A stretch of 60,904 bases of DNA from an uncultured Christensenella sp. (GCA_910578065.1 CAJTPB010000012.1:1-60904); one strand, 5' to 3'. Shown: positions 8,806 to 16,924, counted from the stretch's first letter. Notes: generated from the letters alone by a model not told the origin. Translations and numbers: made by a program.

Positions 8806-10635
8806 ATGAAACTGTACTACAATCCCTTAGACAGGGCGTGTAAAAGCCTTACGGGCGCCATCGAGCGCGAAAAGGAACTTACGCTGAATATCCGAATCGA
8901 AAACGGCGGAGAGGATTTCTTCTCCGCTGACTCTTGTTTCCTCGTACTTTCTGCGGACGGCGGCGCGCCCGTCCGTTTCGCTATGAAAAAAGAAGGAAAC
9001 AGGTTTACGATCACGCTTAAATTTCACCAAACGGGATTGTATTTTTACTATTTTTCGGTTGCGGAAAAACAGTTTTCTTGCGGAAAATTGCGCGCAGGGG
9101 AATTTAGAGAGTGCGTGCAAAGCTGGCAGATTACCGTTTACGACGAACAATTTCAAACGCCCGATTGGTTAAAGGGCGGAATCATGTATCAAATTTTTCC
9201 CGATCGGTTCCGTAAAGCGGGCGAATATCCGATCGCGCCGCACAAAGTGCTTCGGCAGGATTGGGGCGGCATGCCGCATTTTCAGCCGAACGAATTCGGA
9301 AAAGTGCTGAACAACGACTTTTTCGGCGGGAACTTAAACGGAATACGGGAAAAACTCGATTATCTGCAAAGTTTAAACGTGAGCGTAATTTATTTGAATC
9401 CCATATTCGAAGCGTATTCCAACCACCGTTACGATACGGGCGATTATATGAAGATCGACGGTTTGCTCGGCACGGAAGAAGAATTCGACGCGCTGATCGC
9501 GGAAGCCAAGGAACGGGGGATACGCATTATTTTAGACGGCGTGTTTAACCACACGGGCGACGACAGCCGCTATTTTAACAAATACGGACGGTATCGCGAA
9601 GAATTGGGTGCCCATCAATCACCCGATTCGCCTTATTCCGACTGGTACCGTTTTTACGATTTTCCGGACAGTTACGAAAGCTGGTGGGGAATCGATACGC
9701 TTCCTGCCGTAGACGAAAGTTCGCAATCGTATCAAAACTTTATTTTCGGCGAAAACGGCGTATTAAAGCATTGGCTGCGGCACGGGATCGGCGGTTACCG
9801 GTTAGACGTCGCCGACGAATTGCCCGATTTCTTTTTGCGTAAATTGCGCAAATCGGTAAAAGAAGAATGCGCCGACGCGGTGATCATCGGCGAGGTTTGG
9901 GAAGACGCTTCCAACAAAATCGCTTACAGCACGCGCAGAAAATATTTGCAGGGGCACGAATTAGACAGCGTTATGAATTATCCGCTGAAAGATGCGATTA
10001 TCGGATATATTCATTCGGGCAACACCGAACCTTTACGCGAAACGGTCGCCATGCTGATCGATCATTATCCAAAACAAGTGCTTGACGGGTTAATGAATAT
10101 TTTAGGTACGCACGATACGCCGCGTATTTTAACTGTATTCGGCGGAAAAATTTGTTCGGATAAAAACGAAATGGCGGTAACGCGTTTAATAACGGATGAA
10201 AAGCGCTCTGCCAAAGAAAAAGTTAAAATGGCGGCGTTGTTACAGTACACGCTTCCGGGCGTTCCCTGTATTTATTACGGCGACGAAAACGCGATGGAAG
10301 GTTATATCGATCCGTTTTGCAGGCAGTGTTTCGATTGGCAGAATCCCGACCGCGATTTAAACGAATTTTACCGCAAATTAGGTGATTTAAGACAAAACGT
10401 ATTGAACGACGTTTTAAAAGACGGAGAATATAACGAAGTTTTCGCAGATCGTTCTTGTTTGGTTTTCGAACGAAAATCGCAAAGCGGCGCAGTATACGTT
10501 TACGTGAACAATTCGCACAACGAATATTCGATCGCGTTTTGCGGAAAATATTGCGAAATGTTAAACGGCGAAACTTTTGAAAATGAACTGAAACTCAAAG
10601 CGAATTCTTTCGGAATTTTAACAAAAATTATATAG
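8806..10635 (+). CDS. GH13 alpha-glucan hydrolase (neopullulanase/maltodextrin hydrolase type)
   Basis: Cytoplasmic alpha-amylase-family enzyme, 609 residues, with no signal peptide. A beta-sandwich N-terminal domain (about 1-125) is followed by the barrel. Visible GH13 motifs are DGVFNHTGDD, GYRLDVADE (nucleophile Asp334), IIGEVWE (acid Glu363) and LGTHDTPR (transition-state Asp437). This layout is common in GH13_20/39-like enzymes that hydrolyse maltodextrins or cyclodextrins. Lying 36 nt after glgP, it probably trims limit dextrins left by the phosphorylase. Exact specificity cannot be read from sequence. No strong ribosome-binding site precedes the ATG. Confidence 0.85.
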   Translation: MKLYYNPLDRACKSLTGAIEREKELTLNIRIENGGEDFFSADSCFLVLSADGGAPVRFAMKKEGNRFTITLKFHQTGLYFYYFSVAEKQFSCGKLRAGEFRECVQSWQITVYDEQFQTPDWLKGGIMYQIFPDRFRKAGEYPIAPHKVLRQDWGGMPHFQPNEFGKVLNNDFFGGNLNGIREKLDYLQSLNVSVIYLNPIFEAYSNHRYDTGDYMKIDGLLGTEEEFDALIAEAKERGIRIILDGVFNHTGDDSRYFNKYGRYREELGAHQSPDSPYSDWYRFYDFPDSYESWWGIDTLPAVDESSQSYQNFIFGENGVLKHWLRHGIGGYRLDVADELPDFFLRKLRKSVKEECADAVIIGEVWEDASNKIAYSTRRKYLQGHELDSVMNYPLKDAIIGYIHSGNTEPLRETVAMLIDHYPKQVLDGLMNILGTHDTPRILTVFGGKICSDKNEMAVTRLITDEKRSAKEKVKMAALLQYTLPGVPCIYYGDENAMEGYIDPFCRQCFDWQNPDRDLNEFYRKLGDLRQNVLNDVLKDGEYNEVFADRSCLVFERKSQSGAVYVYVNNSHNEYSIAFCGKYCEMLNGETFENELKLKANSFGILTKII

Positions 10636-10730
10636 TATTGTTTGGCGTAGCATTTTATATATGAATGTTTCAAATATAAAAAAGCGTTAAAAACGAAAAA
10701 TTCACCACTCTTTCGATAATTTACACATTA

Positions 10731-10759
10731 CTATTCGTAAAAGCTGTGTTTTACGAATA
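10731..10759. repeat. Perfect inverted repeat, 11-bp arms, 7-nt spacer
   Basis: The arms TATTCGTAAAA and TTTTACGAATA flank AGCTGTG, 49 nt before the tyrosine recombinase start and 95 nt after the GH13 stop. A T-run follows about 10 nt downstream, so it could be a weak AT-rich terminator for the glg operon. The arm and spacer sizes also resemble a tyrosine-recombinase core site or a dimer operator. Half-sites do not match the dif consensus well. Confidence 0.6.
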
Positions 10760-10807
10760 ATTAAGTATATTTTTTATGCCCTATCAAAACGACGGCGGGT
10801 AACTTTT

Positions 10808-11863
10808 ATGGCAAAAGAGCAGAATTATTACAGTGAACGAAATTTAAAAAATCTCGATAAAATCGACGAGCTGTTGGAACAGCTCCCCTTTTTTTGCGAA
10901 GATTATTTGCGCGGAATCGAAACGCGTACCAGCACGCTTACCCGTTTGAACTATGTGTACGACTTACGGATATTTTTCGACTTTCTTGCCAAAAAGAAAT
11001 ATCGCGATAAAACCGTACGCGATCTGACGTTGGAAGATTTGGAACAGGTCACCGATACCGATATCGAAATATATTTAAGCTATCTTTCCAATTATCGTTA
11101 TCATGAAAAGCGGCTCTCTTGCGACGAACGCGCAAAAGCGCGGAAACTTTCTTCCGTGCGCGCCATGTATAAATACTTTTTTAATAAAGGATTGATCGAA
11201 GTAAACAACACTTCCAAAGTCGCAACGCCGAAGATTCACGAAAAGGAAATTATTCGTTTAGAGGGAAACGAGGTTTCCTCTCTGCTCGATACTGCGGAAT
11301 ACGGCAGCGGACTTTCCCGCCACGCAAGCGGTTATCACGATAAAACGCGGATACGCGACATCGCCATTTTAACGTTATTCTTGGGCACGGGGATTCGTAT
11401 TTCCGAACTTGTCGGCTTGAATAACGAAAGCATCGATTTTTCCAATAATTCTTTTATTGTAACGCGTAAAGGCGGAAATCAAGCGATTTTATACTTTTCG
11501 GAAGAAGTCGGCGATGCGCTTGCCGCTTATCTTGCCCAAAAAGAAGAAGATCCGCGCGTTGCGCCCGACGAGCATGCCCTCTTCCTCTCGTTGCAATACC
11601 GCAGAATTACGGTGCGCGCGGTGGAAAATCTGGTAAAAAAATATGCAAAAATCGTTTCGCCGCTCAAAAAGATAACGCCGCATAAACTGCGCTCCACTTA
11701 CGGCACGTCGCTTTATCGGGAAACGGGCGATATTTATATCGTTGCCGACGTTTTGGGGCACCGCGATGTAAATACGACGCGCAAACACTATGCGGCGATC
11801 ACCGAAGATCACCGCAAATCGGTTGCGGAAAAGGTACGGCTTCGCAAGTCGGACGACGATTAG
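10808..11863 (+). CDS. Tyrosine recombinase/integrase (XerS-like, clostridial chromosomal type)
   Basis: Site-specific DNA recombinase of 351 residues. An N-terminal SAM-like DNA-binding domain (about 20-145) precedes the catalytic domain. The catalytic set is visible: Arg in GTGIRISELVGL, Lys in TRKGGN, His-x-x-Arg in TPHKLRSTYG, His in LGHRDVN and the nucleophile Tyr in RKHYAAI. Length and the long N-terminal domain are closer to XerS than to XerC/XerD (about 300 residues). It is not inside an obvious prophage. Its TAG stop lies inside the hflX ribosome-binding site, so the two genes are coupled. Chromosome-dimer resolution is a reasonable role; a lysogenic function is less likely. Confidence 0.88.
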   Translation: MAKEQNYYSERNLKNLDKIDELLEQLPFFCEDYLRGIETRTSTLTRLNYVYDLRIFFDFLAKKKYRDKTVRDLTLEDLEQVTDTDIEIYLSYLSNYRYHEKRLSCDERAKARKLSSVRAMYKYFFNKGLIEVNNTSKVATPKIHEKEIIRLEGNEVSSLLDTAEYGSGLSRHASGYHDKTRIRDIAILTLFLGTGIRISELVGLNNESIDFSNNSFIVTRKGGNQAILYFSEEVGDALAAYLAQKEEDPRVAPDEHALFLSLQYRRITVRAVENLVKKYAKIVSPLKKITPHKLRSTYGTSLYRETGDIYIVADVLGHRDVNTTRKHYAAITEDHRKSVAEKVRLRKSDDD

Positions 11864-11870
11864 GAGAGCT

Positions 11871-13091
11871 ATGACGGAAAAGGCGGAAATCATTTACGTT
11901 GTTCAACCCCTTTACGGAGATTCGAACGACCGCATTTTACACGAAGAAATCATTTCGCTGATCGAGAGCGCGGGCGCGCAGTATGCAGGCAGCATTACGC
12001 AAAAAATCCGCGAAATAAATCCCGCAACGTATATCGGCGAAGGGAAATTAGAAGAACTGAACGAACGGCTGGAAGGATTGGATGTTACCGTTTTATTTAA
12101 CGGCGACCTTTCCCCTTCGCAAACGCTGAATATCTCGGCTGCAATCGGCGGAAAAAAGGTGATCGACCGCACTACCTTGATTCTCGATATCTTTGCCCTG
12201 CGCGCGCAGAGCAGCGAAGGTAAAATTCAAGTAGAGCTCGCTCAACTGAAATATTTGTATCCCCGCTTAAAGGGTAAAGGCGAATCCCTTTCCCGCCTCG
12301 GCGGAGGAATCGGAACGCGCGGACCAGGCGAAACGCAGTTGGAAACGGACAGACGGCATATTCGCGCGCGCATACGCGCCTTGGAAGAAAAACTCTCCGA
12401 AACGGAAAAACGGCGCGCGATGCAAACGGAACGCCGTAAAAAAGACCGTATAAAAACGATTGCGCTTGTCGGTTATACCAATACGGGAAAATCTACCCTG
12501 CTAAACGCAGTTACGGGCGCAAACGTACTTGAAAAAGACGCGCTGTTTGCCACGCTCGACCCCACCGCCCGCTCGTTCGAGATCGAAGGCGTGGAATTTT
12601 TAATGGTCGATACCGTCGGCTTTTTGCAAAATCTGCCCCACACGTTGATTCAGGCGTTTCGTTCTACGTTGGAAAGCGCGTTGAATTGCGATCTTGCGCT
12701 GATTGTGTGCGACGCTTCGGGCGATTACGAAATGCAGTTGAATACCACCCTTTCCACCTTGCGCGAAATGAACTTTTCTTCCCCCTATCTTGTGGTGATG
12801 AACAAGTGCGATCGCGTAAACGAGATAAGCGGTTTCCCCCAAAACAGCGTTTGTATATCCGCACGGAAGAAAAAGGGATTGGATGAATTAAAAACGCGCA
12901 TTTTACAGGAACTGGAATCGGATTTTGTGCGCGAGCGGCTATTTGTTCCGTATGCGAAGATGTCCGAATACGGAAGCGTGCGTTCGCTTATTACCGAACG
13001 GGAAGTTGCCTATACGGACGACGGCGCGGAAATTTCCGCCATCATTCCCGCAATTTATGCAGAAAAGTTTTTACGCTATATAAAAAAATAA
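11871..13091 (+). CDS. hflX: Ribosome-associated GTPase HflX
   Basis: TRAFAC GTPase that binds 50S subunits and helps recycle or rescue stalled ribosomes. The 406-residue protein has the HflX-specific N-terminal domain, with the glycine-rich motif GGGIGTRGPGETQLE, followed by a coiled coil and the G domain. The G1 motif GYTNTGKST, G3 DTVGF and G4 NKCD are all present. The start at 11871 has TAGGAGAG, whose TAG is the stop of the upstream recombinase; a longer in-frame start at 11790 lies inside that gene. It ends in a clear bidirectional terminator. Confidence 0.95.
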   Translation: MTEKAEIIYVVQPLYGDSNDRILHEEIISLIESAGAQYAGSITQKIREINPATYIGEGKLEELNERLEGLDVTVLFNGDLSPSQTLNISAAIGGKKVIDRTTLILDIFALRAQSSEGKIQVELAQLKYLYPRLKGKGESLSRLGGGIGTRGPGETQLETDRRHIRARIRALEEKLSETEKRRAMQTERRKKDRIKTIALVGYTNTGKSTLLNAVTGANVLEKDALFATLDPTARSFEIEGVEFLMVDTVGFLQNLPHTLIQAFRSTLESALNCDLALIVCDASGDYEMQLNTTLSTLREMNFSSPYLVVMNKCDRVNEISGFPQNSVCISARKKKGLDELKTRILQELESDFVRERLFVPYAKMSEYGSVRSLITEREVAYTDDGAEISAIIPAIYAEKFLRYIKK

Positions 13092-13110
13092 TTCCTTATT
13101 AGGAATTATT
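13087..13110. terminator. Bidirectional terminator between hflX and the Cys-rich mini-gene
   Basis: A 10-bp AATAATTCCT/AGGAATTATT stem with a 4-nt loop is followed by a T-run on the plus strand and an equivalent T-run on the minus strand. It overlaps the hflX stop codon and the stop of the convergent gene. Confidence 0.85.
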
Positions 13111-13294
13111 TTTTTTCTTGATATTCGTCGGGATCGAGAAATATTTTATCGATTTTAATAGAGGCAAAATCTTTTACCTCCAAGCATTTGCCGCAGTTAT
13201 CGCATATCTTTATCGGGTCTAAATCGCACATTTCGCATTCCATGCAATTATCGCAATCTTTTTCTTCGTCTAAAATACATTTGATCAGTTCCAT
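13106..13294 (-). CDS. Small Cys-rich protein with CxxC motifs, unknown function
   Basis: A 62-residue acidic protein with eight cysteines at 6, 14, 17, 20, 23, 31, 34 and 37, arranged as repeated CxxC units in a CDNCMECEMCDLDP...CDNCGKC pattern. That spacing suggests binding of zinc or an iron-sulfur cluster. A strong GGGGAGAGG site lies 8 nt before the ATG, and a consensus promoter precedes it, so the gene is very likely real. Similar short proteins are annotated as hypothetical in many Clostridia. It is divergent from lexA and convergent with hflX. No function can be given. Confidence 0.8.
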   Translation of the reverse strand: MELIKCILDEEKDCDNCMECEMCDLDPIKICDNCGKCLEVKDFASIKIDKIFLDPDEYQEKK

Positions 13295-13311
13295 GTTTTT
13301 ACCTCTCCCCT

Positions 13312-13340
13312 ATTATATCTTTAACGTTTGTAAAAGACAA
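13312..13340 (-). promoter_or_regulatory. Promoter of the Cys-rich mini-gene
   Basis: Read on the minus strand, TTGTCT (13340-13335) and TATAAT (13317-13312) are 17 nt apart, 18 nt before the ATG. It is divergent from the lexA promoter. Confidence 0.65.
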
Positions 13341-13373
13341 TCGTTTTTCCTAAAAAATATTTAATTTTTTTAA

Positions 13374-13383
13374 AACATTTGTT
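13374..13383. promoter_or_regulatory. Candidate LexA (SOS) box
   Basis: AACATTTGTT has the AAC-N4-GTT core of the Firmicutes SOS box and abuts the -35 of lexA, the expected place for autorepression. The flanking bases do not fit the full CGAAC-N4-GTTCG consensus. Confidence 0.35.
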
Positions 13384-13411
13384 TGCTATTTTATTTTAAG
13401 TATGTTATAAT
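13383..13411 (+). promoter_or_regulatory. Extended -10 promoter of lexA
   Basis: A -35 TTGCTA at 13383 and a -10 TATAAT at 13406-13411 are 17 nt apart. TG one base before the -10 makes an extended -10 element, which compensates for the weak -35. Confidence 0.65.
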
Positions 13412-13430
13412 ACTGGTAAGAGGTGAAATT

Positions 13431-14027
13431 ATGTTGGATAAACAGAAACTTTACGACGTTTTAGACTTTATCAATCAATACGGCGAAGAAAACGGATTTC
13501 CGCCCACGGTGCGTGATATATGCCGCGAACTCGGAATCAAATCCACGGCGACCGCATACAGCTATCTGAACCGTTTAAACGATATGGGTCTTTTAAATAA
13601 AGCGGAAAATAAAAAGCGCGCCGTTACGTTAAAAAGCGGCGACACGGTAAAAGTTCCTTTGATCGGTACGGTAACGGCAGGACAGCCCATTTTTGCGGTG
13701 GAAAATTTCGACGGATATTACACGCTCCCCTCTGCGGAATTCGGCGGCGACGATTTGTATATGCTGCGCGTGCAAGGCGACAGTATGATCGAAGCGGGCA
13801 TATTCGACGGTGATAAAATCGTTGTGCGGAAACAAGAAAGCGCAGATAACGGCGACATCGTTGTGGCGATGTTCGACGACGGGATCGACGAAGGCGCTAC
13901 CGTAAAGCGGTATTTCCGCCGCGACGGAAAAATAATCTTGCACCCCGAAAACAGCACGATGACCGACTTTGTTTTAGACAAGGTAACTATTTTAGGAAAA
14001 GTGATCGGGTTATTGAGAAGCATGTAA
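13431..14027 (+). CDS. lexA: LexA repressor
   Basis: SOS repressor and self-cleaving serine protease of 198 residues. The N-terminal winged helix (about 1-70) contains the recognition region STATAYSYLNRL. The hinge cleavage site is Ala83-Gly84 in VTAGQPIF. The S24 catalytic dyad is Ser118 (QGDSM) and Lys159 (ATVKRYF). The start is fixed by AAGAGGTG 6 nt upstream; an in-frame TTG at 13383 lies in the promoter. The gene is monocistronic and ends at a strong hairpin. Confidence 0.96.
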   Translation: MLDKQKLYDVLDFINQYGEENGFPPTVRDICRELGIKSTATAYSYLNRLNDMGLLNKAENKKRAVTLKSGDTVKVPLIGTVTAGQPIFAVENFDGYYTLPSAEFGGDDLYMLRVQGDSMIEAGIFDGDKIVVRKQESADNGDIVVAMFDDGIDEGATVKRYFRRDGKIILHPENSTMTDFVLDKVTILGKVIGLLRSM

Positions 14028-14028
14028 T

Positions 14029-14078
14029 AATACCACCCGCTATGCGGGTGGTATTTCATTTTCGGGCATAGCCCTAAT
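14029..14078 (+). repeat. Hairpin repeat, right copy; probable lexA terminator
   Basis: A perfect 12-bp stem (AATACCACCCGC with GCGGGTGGTATT) and a 3-nt loop begin inside the lexA stop region and are followed by TCATTTT, then by a small GGGC-ata-GCCC hairpin. The unit is repeated in opposite orientation at 1-46. It can act as a terminator, but the copy 14 kb away shows it is a dispersed element. Confidence 0.85.
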
Positions 14079-14189
14079 TGCTACCTGCTGCGTACAAGTG
14101 CGCCGTAGAATTGGGCAGATACCTACGCATGGATTATCTGCCGCTCGTCAACGAACTTATTTTATGCGGTCATTCTGCCCCACTCGTAA

Positions 14190-14211
14190 GGAGCGGCATA
14201 TTTGCCGCTCC
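14190..14211 (-). terminator. Hairpin after rluB
   Basis: A perfect 9-bp stem GGAGCGGCA/TGCCGCTCC with a 4-nt loop directly follows the rluB stop. The T-run is weak on the minus strand. The 110 bases between this hairpin and the lexA repeat contain no convincing gene. Confidence 0.5.
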
Positions 14212-14213
14212 GT

Positions 14214-14918
14214 TTAAATATTTTGCAGATAAAAAACTTCTTCGCGCGAAAGCCTGCGCACTTCTCCGCGGTCTAATCCCGTTAAGCCGAGTTCGCCGAT
14301 TCGGATGCGCTTTAAAAAGTCGACGTTCTTGCCCACTGCTTCGAACATTCTTCGAATTTCGCGATTTTTTCCTTCCGTTAAAACGACTTGCAGTTTAGTA
14401 TAAGATTTATCCGTTTTCGTTACCGTGATCTTACACTTTTTGGTAATTACGCCCTTTTCGATTTCGACACCCGCCCGCAAGCGGTTCAGCTGAATGTCCG
14501 TTATCGTTCCCTCGATGCGAACAAGGTATGTTTTGGGGATTTCGTTTTTCGGCGAAGTTAAACGGTATGCAAGATCGCCGTCGTTGGTAAGGATCAGTAA
14601 ACCTTCCGTATCGTAATCGAGCCGCCCTACGGGGAACACTCTTCCCGCGTTTTCGGGCAAAAAGTCCATAACTGTTTTTCTTCCCTTTTCATCCGAAACG
14701 GTGCACACGCACCCTTTGGGTTTGTTTAAAAGATAGTATTCGTACGACGTTTTGTGCGAAAGCGTTTTTCCGTCTACCGTAACGACGTCCGACGGGGTGA
14801 TATCGTCGCCCGCCTTGGCAAGTTTTCCGTTTACTTTTACCCTGCCTTCTTCGATGAGTTTGTCGCTCGCGCGGCGGGAAGCGATCCCCTGTTCGGCGAG
14901 AAATTTATTGATGCGCAT
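14214..14918 (-). CDS. rluB: Pseudouridine synthase, RsuA/RluB family
   Basis: Converts a specific uridine of 23S (or 16S) rRNA to pseudouridine. The 234-residue protein starts with an S4 RNA-binding domain (about 1-60, MRINKFLAEQGIASRRASD) followed by the catalytic domain with GRLDYDTEGLLILTNDGDL, which holds the catalytic Asp. The ATG at 14918 was chosen because the family begins MR(I/L)NKFLA. A TTG at 14933 is in frame but its spacing to a purine-rich site is too short. It is the last gene of the scpA-scpB-ytfJ cluster, the usual clostridial position for rluB. Confidence 0.92.
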   Translation of the reverse strand: MRINKFLAEQGIASRRASDKLIEEGRVKVNGKLAKAGDDITPSDVVTVDGKTLSHKTSYEYYLLNKPKGCVCTVSDEKGRKTVMDFLPENAGRVFPVGRLDYDTEGLLILTNDGDLAYRLTSPKNEIPKTYLVRIEGTITDIQLNRLRAGVEIEKGVITKKCKITVTKTDKSYTKLQVVLTEGKNREIRRMFEAVGKNVDFLKRIRIGELGLTGLDRGEVRRLSREEVFYLQNI

Positions 14919-14961
14919 ATGCTTTCGGAGCAAGCCGCTCCGCTCCCGTGTAAAATGATAC

Positions 14962-15972
14962 TTATATCATATATAAATTTTGGGAAAAAAGCAAGTCATT
15001 TTTTAAGAAGATTTTCATTTGCCCTGCAAATTCGCCCTTTTGCGTAGGCTGCGGTTGTATTTTTTCTATTTGCACGGTAACCGCCTTTTCTTCTTCTGCG
15101 GTAAGCGGATAAATAAAATCTTCTTTTGCGGTCAATTTTTCGATTTGTTTTGATTTATCGCATAAAGTTACCATGCGGTAAGAGCGAAACGCTTCGTCTA
15201 ACAATTCCGCGGTGCGTTCGTACATCTGTGGACTGTTCAGCACAACGCATACCAATTTCATGCCGTCGCGCTCGGCAGAAGTGACTAGGCAGCGGCCTGC
15301 GGCTACGGTAAATCCCGTTTTTACGCCGATCGCGCCTTCGTAATTCCAAAGCATTTTGTTTTTGTTTTGCCAATGGCGCGGCCGGTAATATTTGCACGAA
15401 ACGATTTCACGGAACGTTTCGTTTTCCATGGCGTATGCCGCAATCAGCGCAAGATCGCGCGCCGTCGTATAATGTCCTTTTGCGGGAAGCCCGTGCGGAT
15501 TTACAAAACGGCTGTGTTCGGCGCCGAGGGAAGAAGCCTTTTTGTTCATCGCCTGCGCGAACGCTTTAATGCTCCCGCTGTGATGCAGAGCAAGCGTTTC
15601 CGCACAATCGTTGCCCGAACGCAGCATTAAACCGTACAGCAGATCGCGCACGGTATATTCGTCGCCCGCGCGCAAATATGCGCTGGAACCTTCCACCCCT
15701 TCCGCTTCTTTGGGAATGGAGATCGTTTCGTCTAAACTGCAATCGTCTATTACGATGATCGCCGTAAGCACTTTGGTCGTGCTCGCCATCGGCAGATCAA
15801 CGTCGGCATTCCGATCGAAAAGGAATCTGCGGGAAGAAATTTCCGCCACGCATTCCGCCCGGCTGTTCGTTGCGGCAAACGTTTCTTTTACGGGCGCATA
15901 GCGGAAGCAAAGCGCAAACAACAACAGCCACGCGCCCGCAGCCGCCAATACGCCTAAATACGATTTACGCAT
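14962..15972 (-). CDS. D-alanyl-D-alanine carboxypeptidase (S11, DacB/DacF type)
   Basis: Penicillin-binding protein that trims the terminal D-Ala of peptidoglycan stem peptides. One N-terminal membrane segment or signal peptide (about 5-25) is followed by the S11 domain. The three active-site motifs are Ser64-Thr-Thr-Lys67, SGN in LRSGNDCAE, and KTG in GVKTGFT. The 336-residue length is short for the family because the C-terminal domain is reduced. The second ATG (15972) is preferred since GGAAGG lies 6 nt before it. It overlaps the end of ytfJ by 8 nt, suggesting coupled translation. The neighbourhood suggests a role in spore cortex or general wall maturation. Confidence 0.9.
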   Translation of the reverse strand: MRKSYLGVLAAAGAWLLLFALCFRYAPVKETFAATNSRAECVAEISSRRFLFDRNADVDLPMASTTKVLTAIIVIDDCSLDETISIPKEAEGVEGSSAYLRAGDEYTVRDLLYGLMLRSGNDCAETLALHHSGSIKAFAQAMNKKASSLGAEHSRFVNPHGLPAKGHYTTARDLALIAAYAMENETFREIVSCKYYRPRHWQNKNKMLWNYEGAIGVKTGFTVAAGRCLVTSAERDGMKLVCVVLNSPQMYERTAELLDEAFRSYRMVTLCDKSKQIEKLTAKEDFIYPLTAEEEKAVTVQIEKIQPQPTQKGEFAGQMKIFLKNDLLFSQNLYMI

Positions 15973-16345
15973 CCTCATCCTTCCGATCGGTAAATTTTGC
16001 GATCAATTCGCCCGCTTTTTCGATCAAGCCTTCCAACGGTTCTTCCGTAATTTTCATAATACGGCAGCCCGTTCCGTCGTCGATCAAAAAACCCGTCGGT
16101 TTAATGTTGATCACCGTTCCCGCGCCGCCCGCAAACGGATAACATTCGTCCTCTTTGATCGCTTTTACGTCGCCGTATTCTCCTCCGCCCGAAAGATAGC
16201 CCATAGTAACCTTTGTAAAGGGAATGATCTGCGTGCCGCTTGCCGAAAAAATCGGCTTGCCGATCACCGTGTTTACGTCGACCAAACTGGTCAGCTGTTC
16301 CGCCGTTTTTTCCAAAATGCTGTCGATTTTCTTGTTCTTATCCAA
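15965..16345 (-). CDS. ytfJ: GerW family sporulation protein
   Basis: A 126-residue protein of the YtfJ/GerW family, forespore-expressed in Bacillus and linked to spore germination. The family pattern is clear: DVNTVIGKPI, a central FTKVTMGYLSGGGEYG loop, and GGAGTVINIKPTGFLI. Its place between scpB and a D,D-carboxypeptidase is the usual Clostridia arrangement. A GGAGGT lies about 14 nt before the ATG, rather far. Both ends overlap neighbours, by 55 nt with the upstream membrane protein and 8 nt with the carboxypeptidase. Confidence 0.9.
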   Translation of the reverse strand: MDKNKKIDSILEKTAEQLTSLVDVNTVIGKPIFSASGTQIIPFTKVTMGYLSGGGEYGDVKAIKEDECYPFAGGAGTVINIKPTGFLIDDGTGCRIMKITEEPLEGLIEKAGELIAKFTDRKDEDA

Positions 16346-16872
16346 TTTATGATTACCTCCAAAATTTTTTTACCGAACGCGATCGAAAGTACAAGTCCGT
16401 TAAACACGGTTACCGCATGCACGGTAAGTTTTACCCCTTTTTCTTCCGATAGCAATGTATTGTTTTTTAAAGAGAGAAACGGATGCTTCGTCTGCAATAC
16501 AGAAAAAATCTGTCCGCCCAGCGATTGCAGCGCAGCCGCAACTAAAACGCTGTAAGATTTTTCTACAATGCCCGTTTCTACCGTTTGATGATAGCGGTAA
16601 AGTTGAAAGCCTTGCGTTAATTCAAACTTCTTTCGCGTATCCGTCATTTCCGCATAAGGTAAAATGATCGCTTTTTTATCGGTGATATGAAATACCAATC
16701 CCTCTTTTTTTATTTGCGCGTATCCGCCGAATACTTTAAAAAACTTGTATACGCTTAGGGAAAACCACAATTTATTCTCGCTCGTATCCGCATATCCGTC
16801 AAGATAGACGAATACGGGAAACAAAAATCCGAGCATTCCGAAGAAAAAAGAATAAATAAAAAATTCGCCCAT
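16291..16872 (-). CDS. Membrane-anchored protein of unknown function at the DUF2953 position
   Basis: A 193-residue basic protein with an N-terminal hydrophobic segment (about 4-24), a middle region rich in alternating hydrophobic residues, and a second hydrophobic stretch near 160-178. In many Clostridia the gene between scpB and ytfJ is a DUF2953 protein, and the topology fits, but I do not see the conserved motifs of that family. It may be a very divergent member. It overlaps ytfJ by 55 nt and follows scpB after 52 nt. I give no function. Confidence 0.7.
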   Translation of the reverse strand: MGEFFIYSFFFGMLGFLFPVFVYLDGYADTSENKLWFSLSVYKFFKVFGGYAQIKKEGLVFHITDKKAIILPYAEMTDTRKKFELTQGFQLYRYHQTVETGIVEKSYSVLVAAALQSLGGQIFSVLQTKHPFLSLKNNTLLSEEKGVKLTVHAVTVFNGLVLSIAFGKKILEVIINWIRTRKSTAFWKKRRNS

Positions 16873-16924
16873 ATCCGTAATATGAGCGAATGATTATAAA
16901 ATTATTTATGTAAGGAATAAATCG

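Noticed and set aside
10731..10759. Classical dif site
   Set aside because: The half-sites agree with the XerC/XerD dif consensus at only about half the positions; kept only as an unusual inverted repeat.
14078..14398. 106-codon open frame on the plus strand after lexA
   Set aside because: It runs over a hairpin and then antisense to rluB; no motif or good ribosome-binding site.
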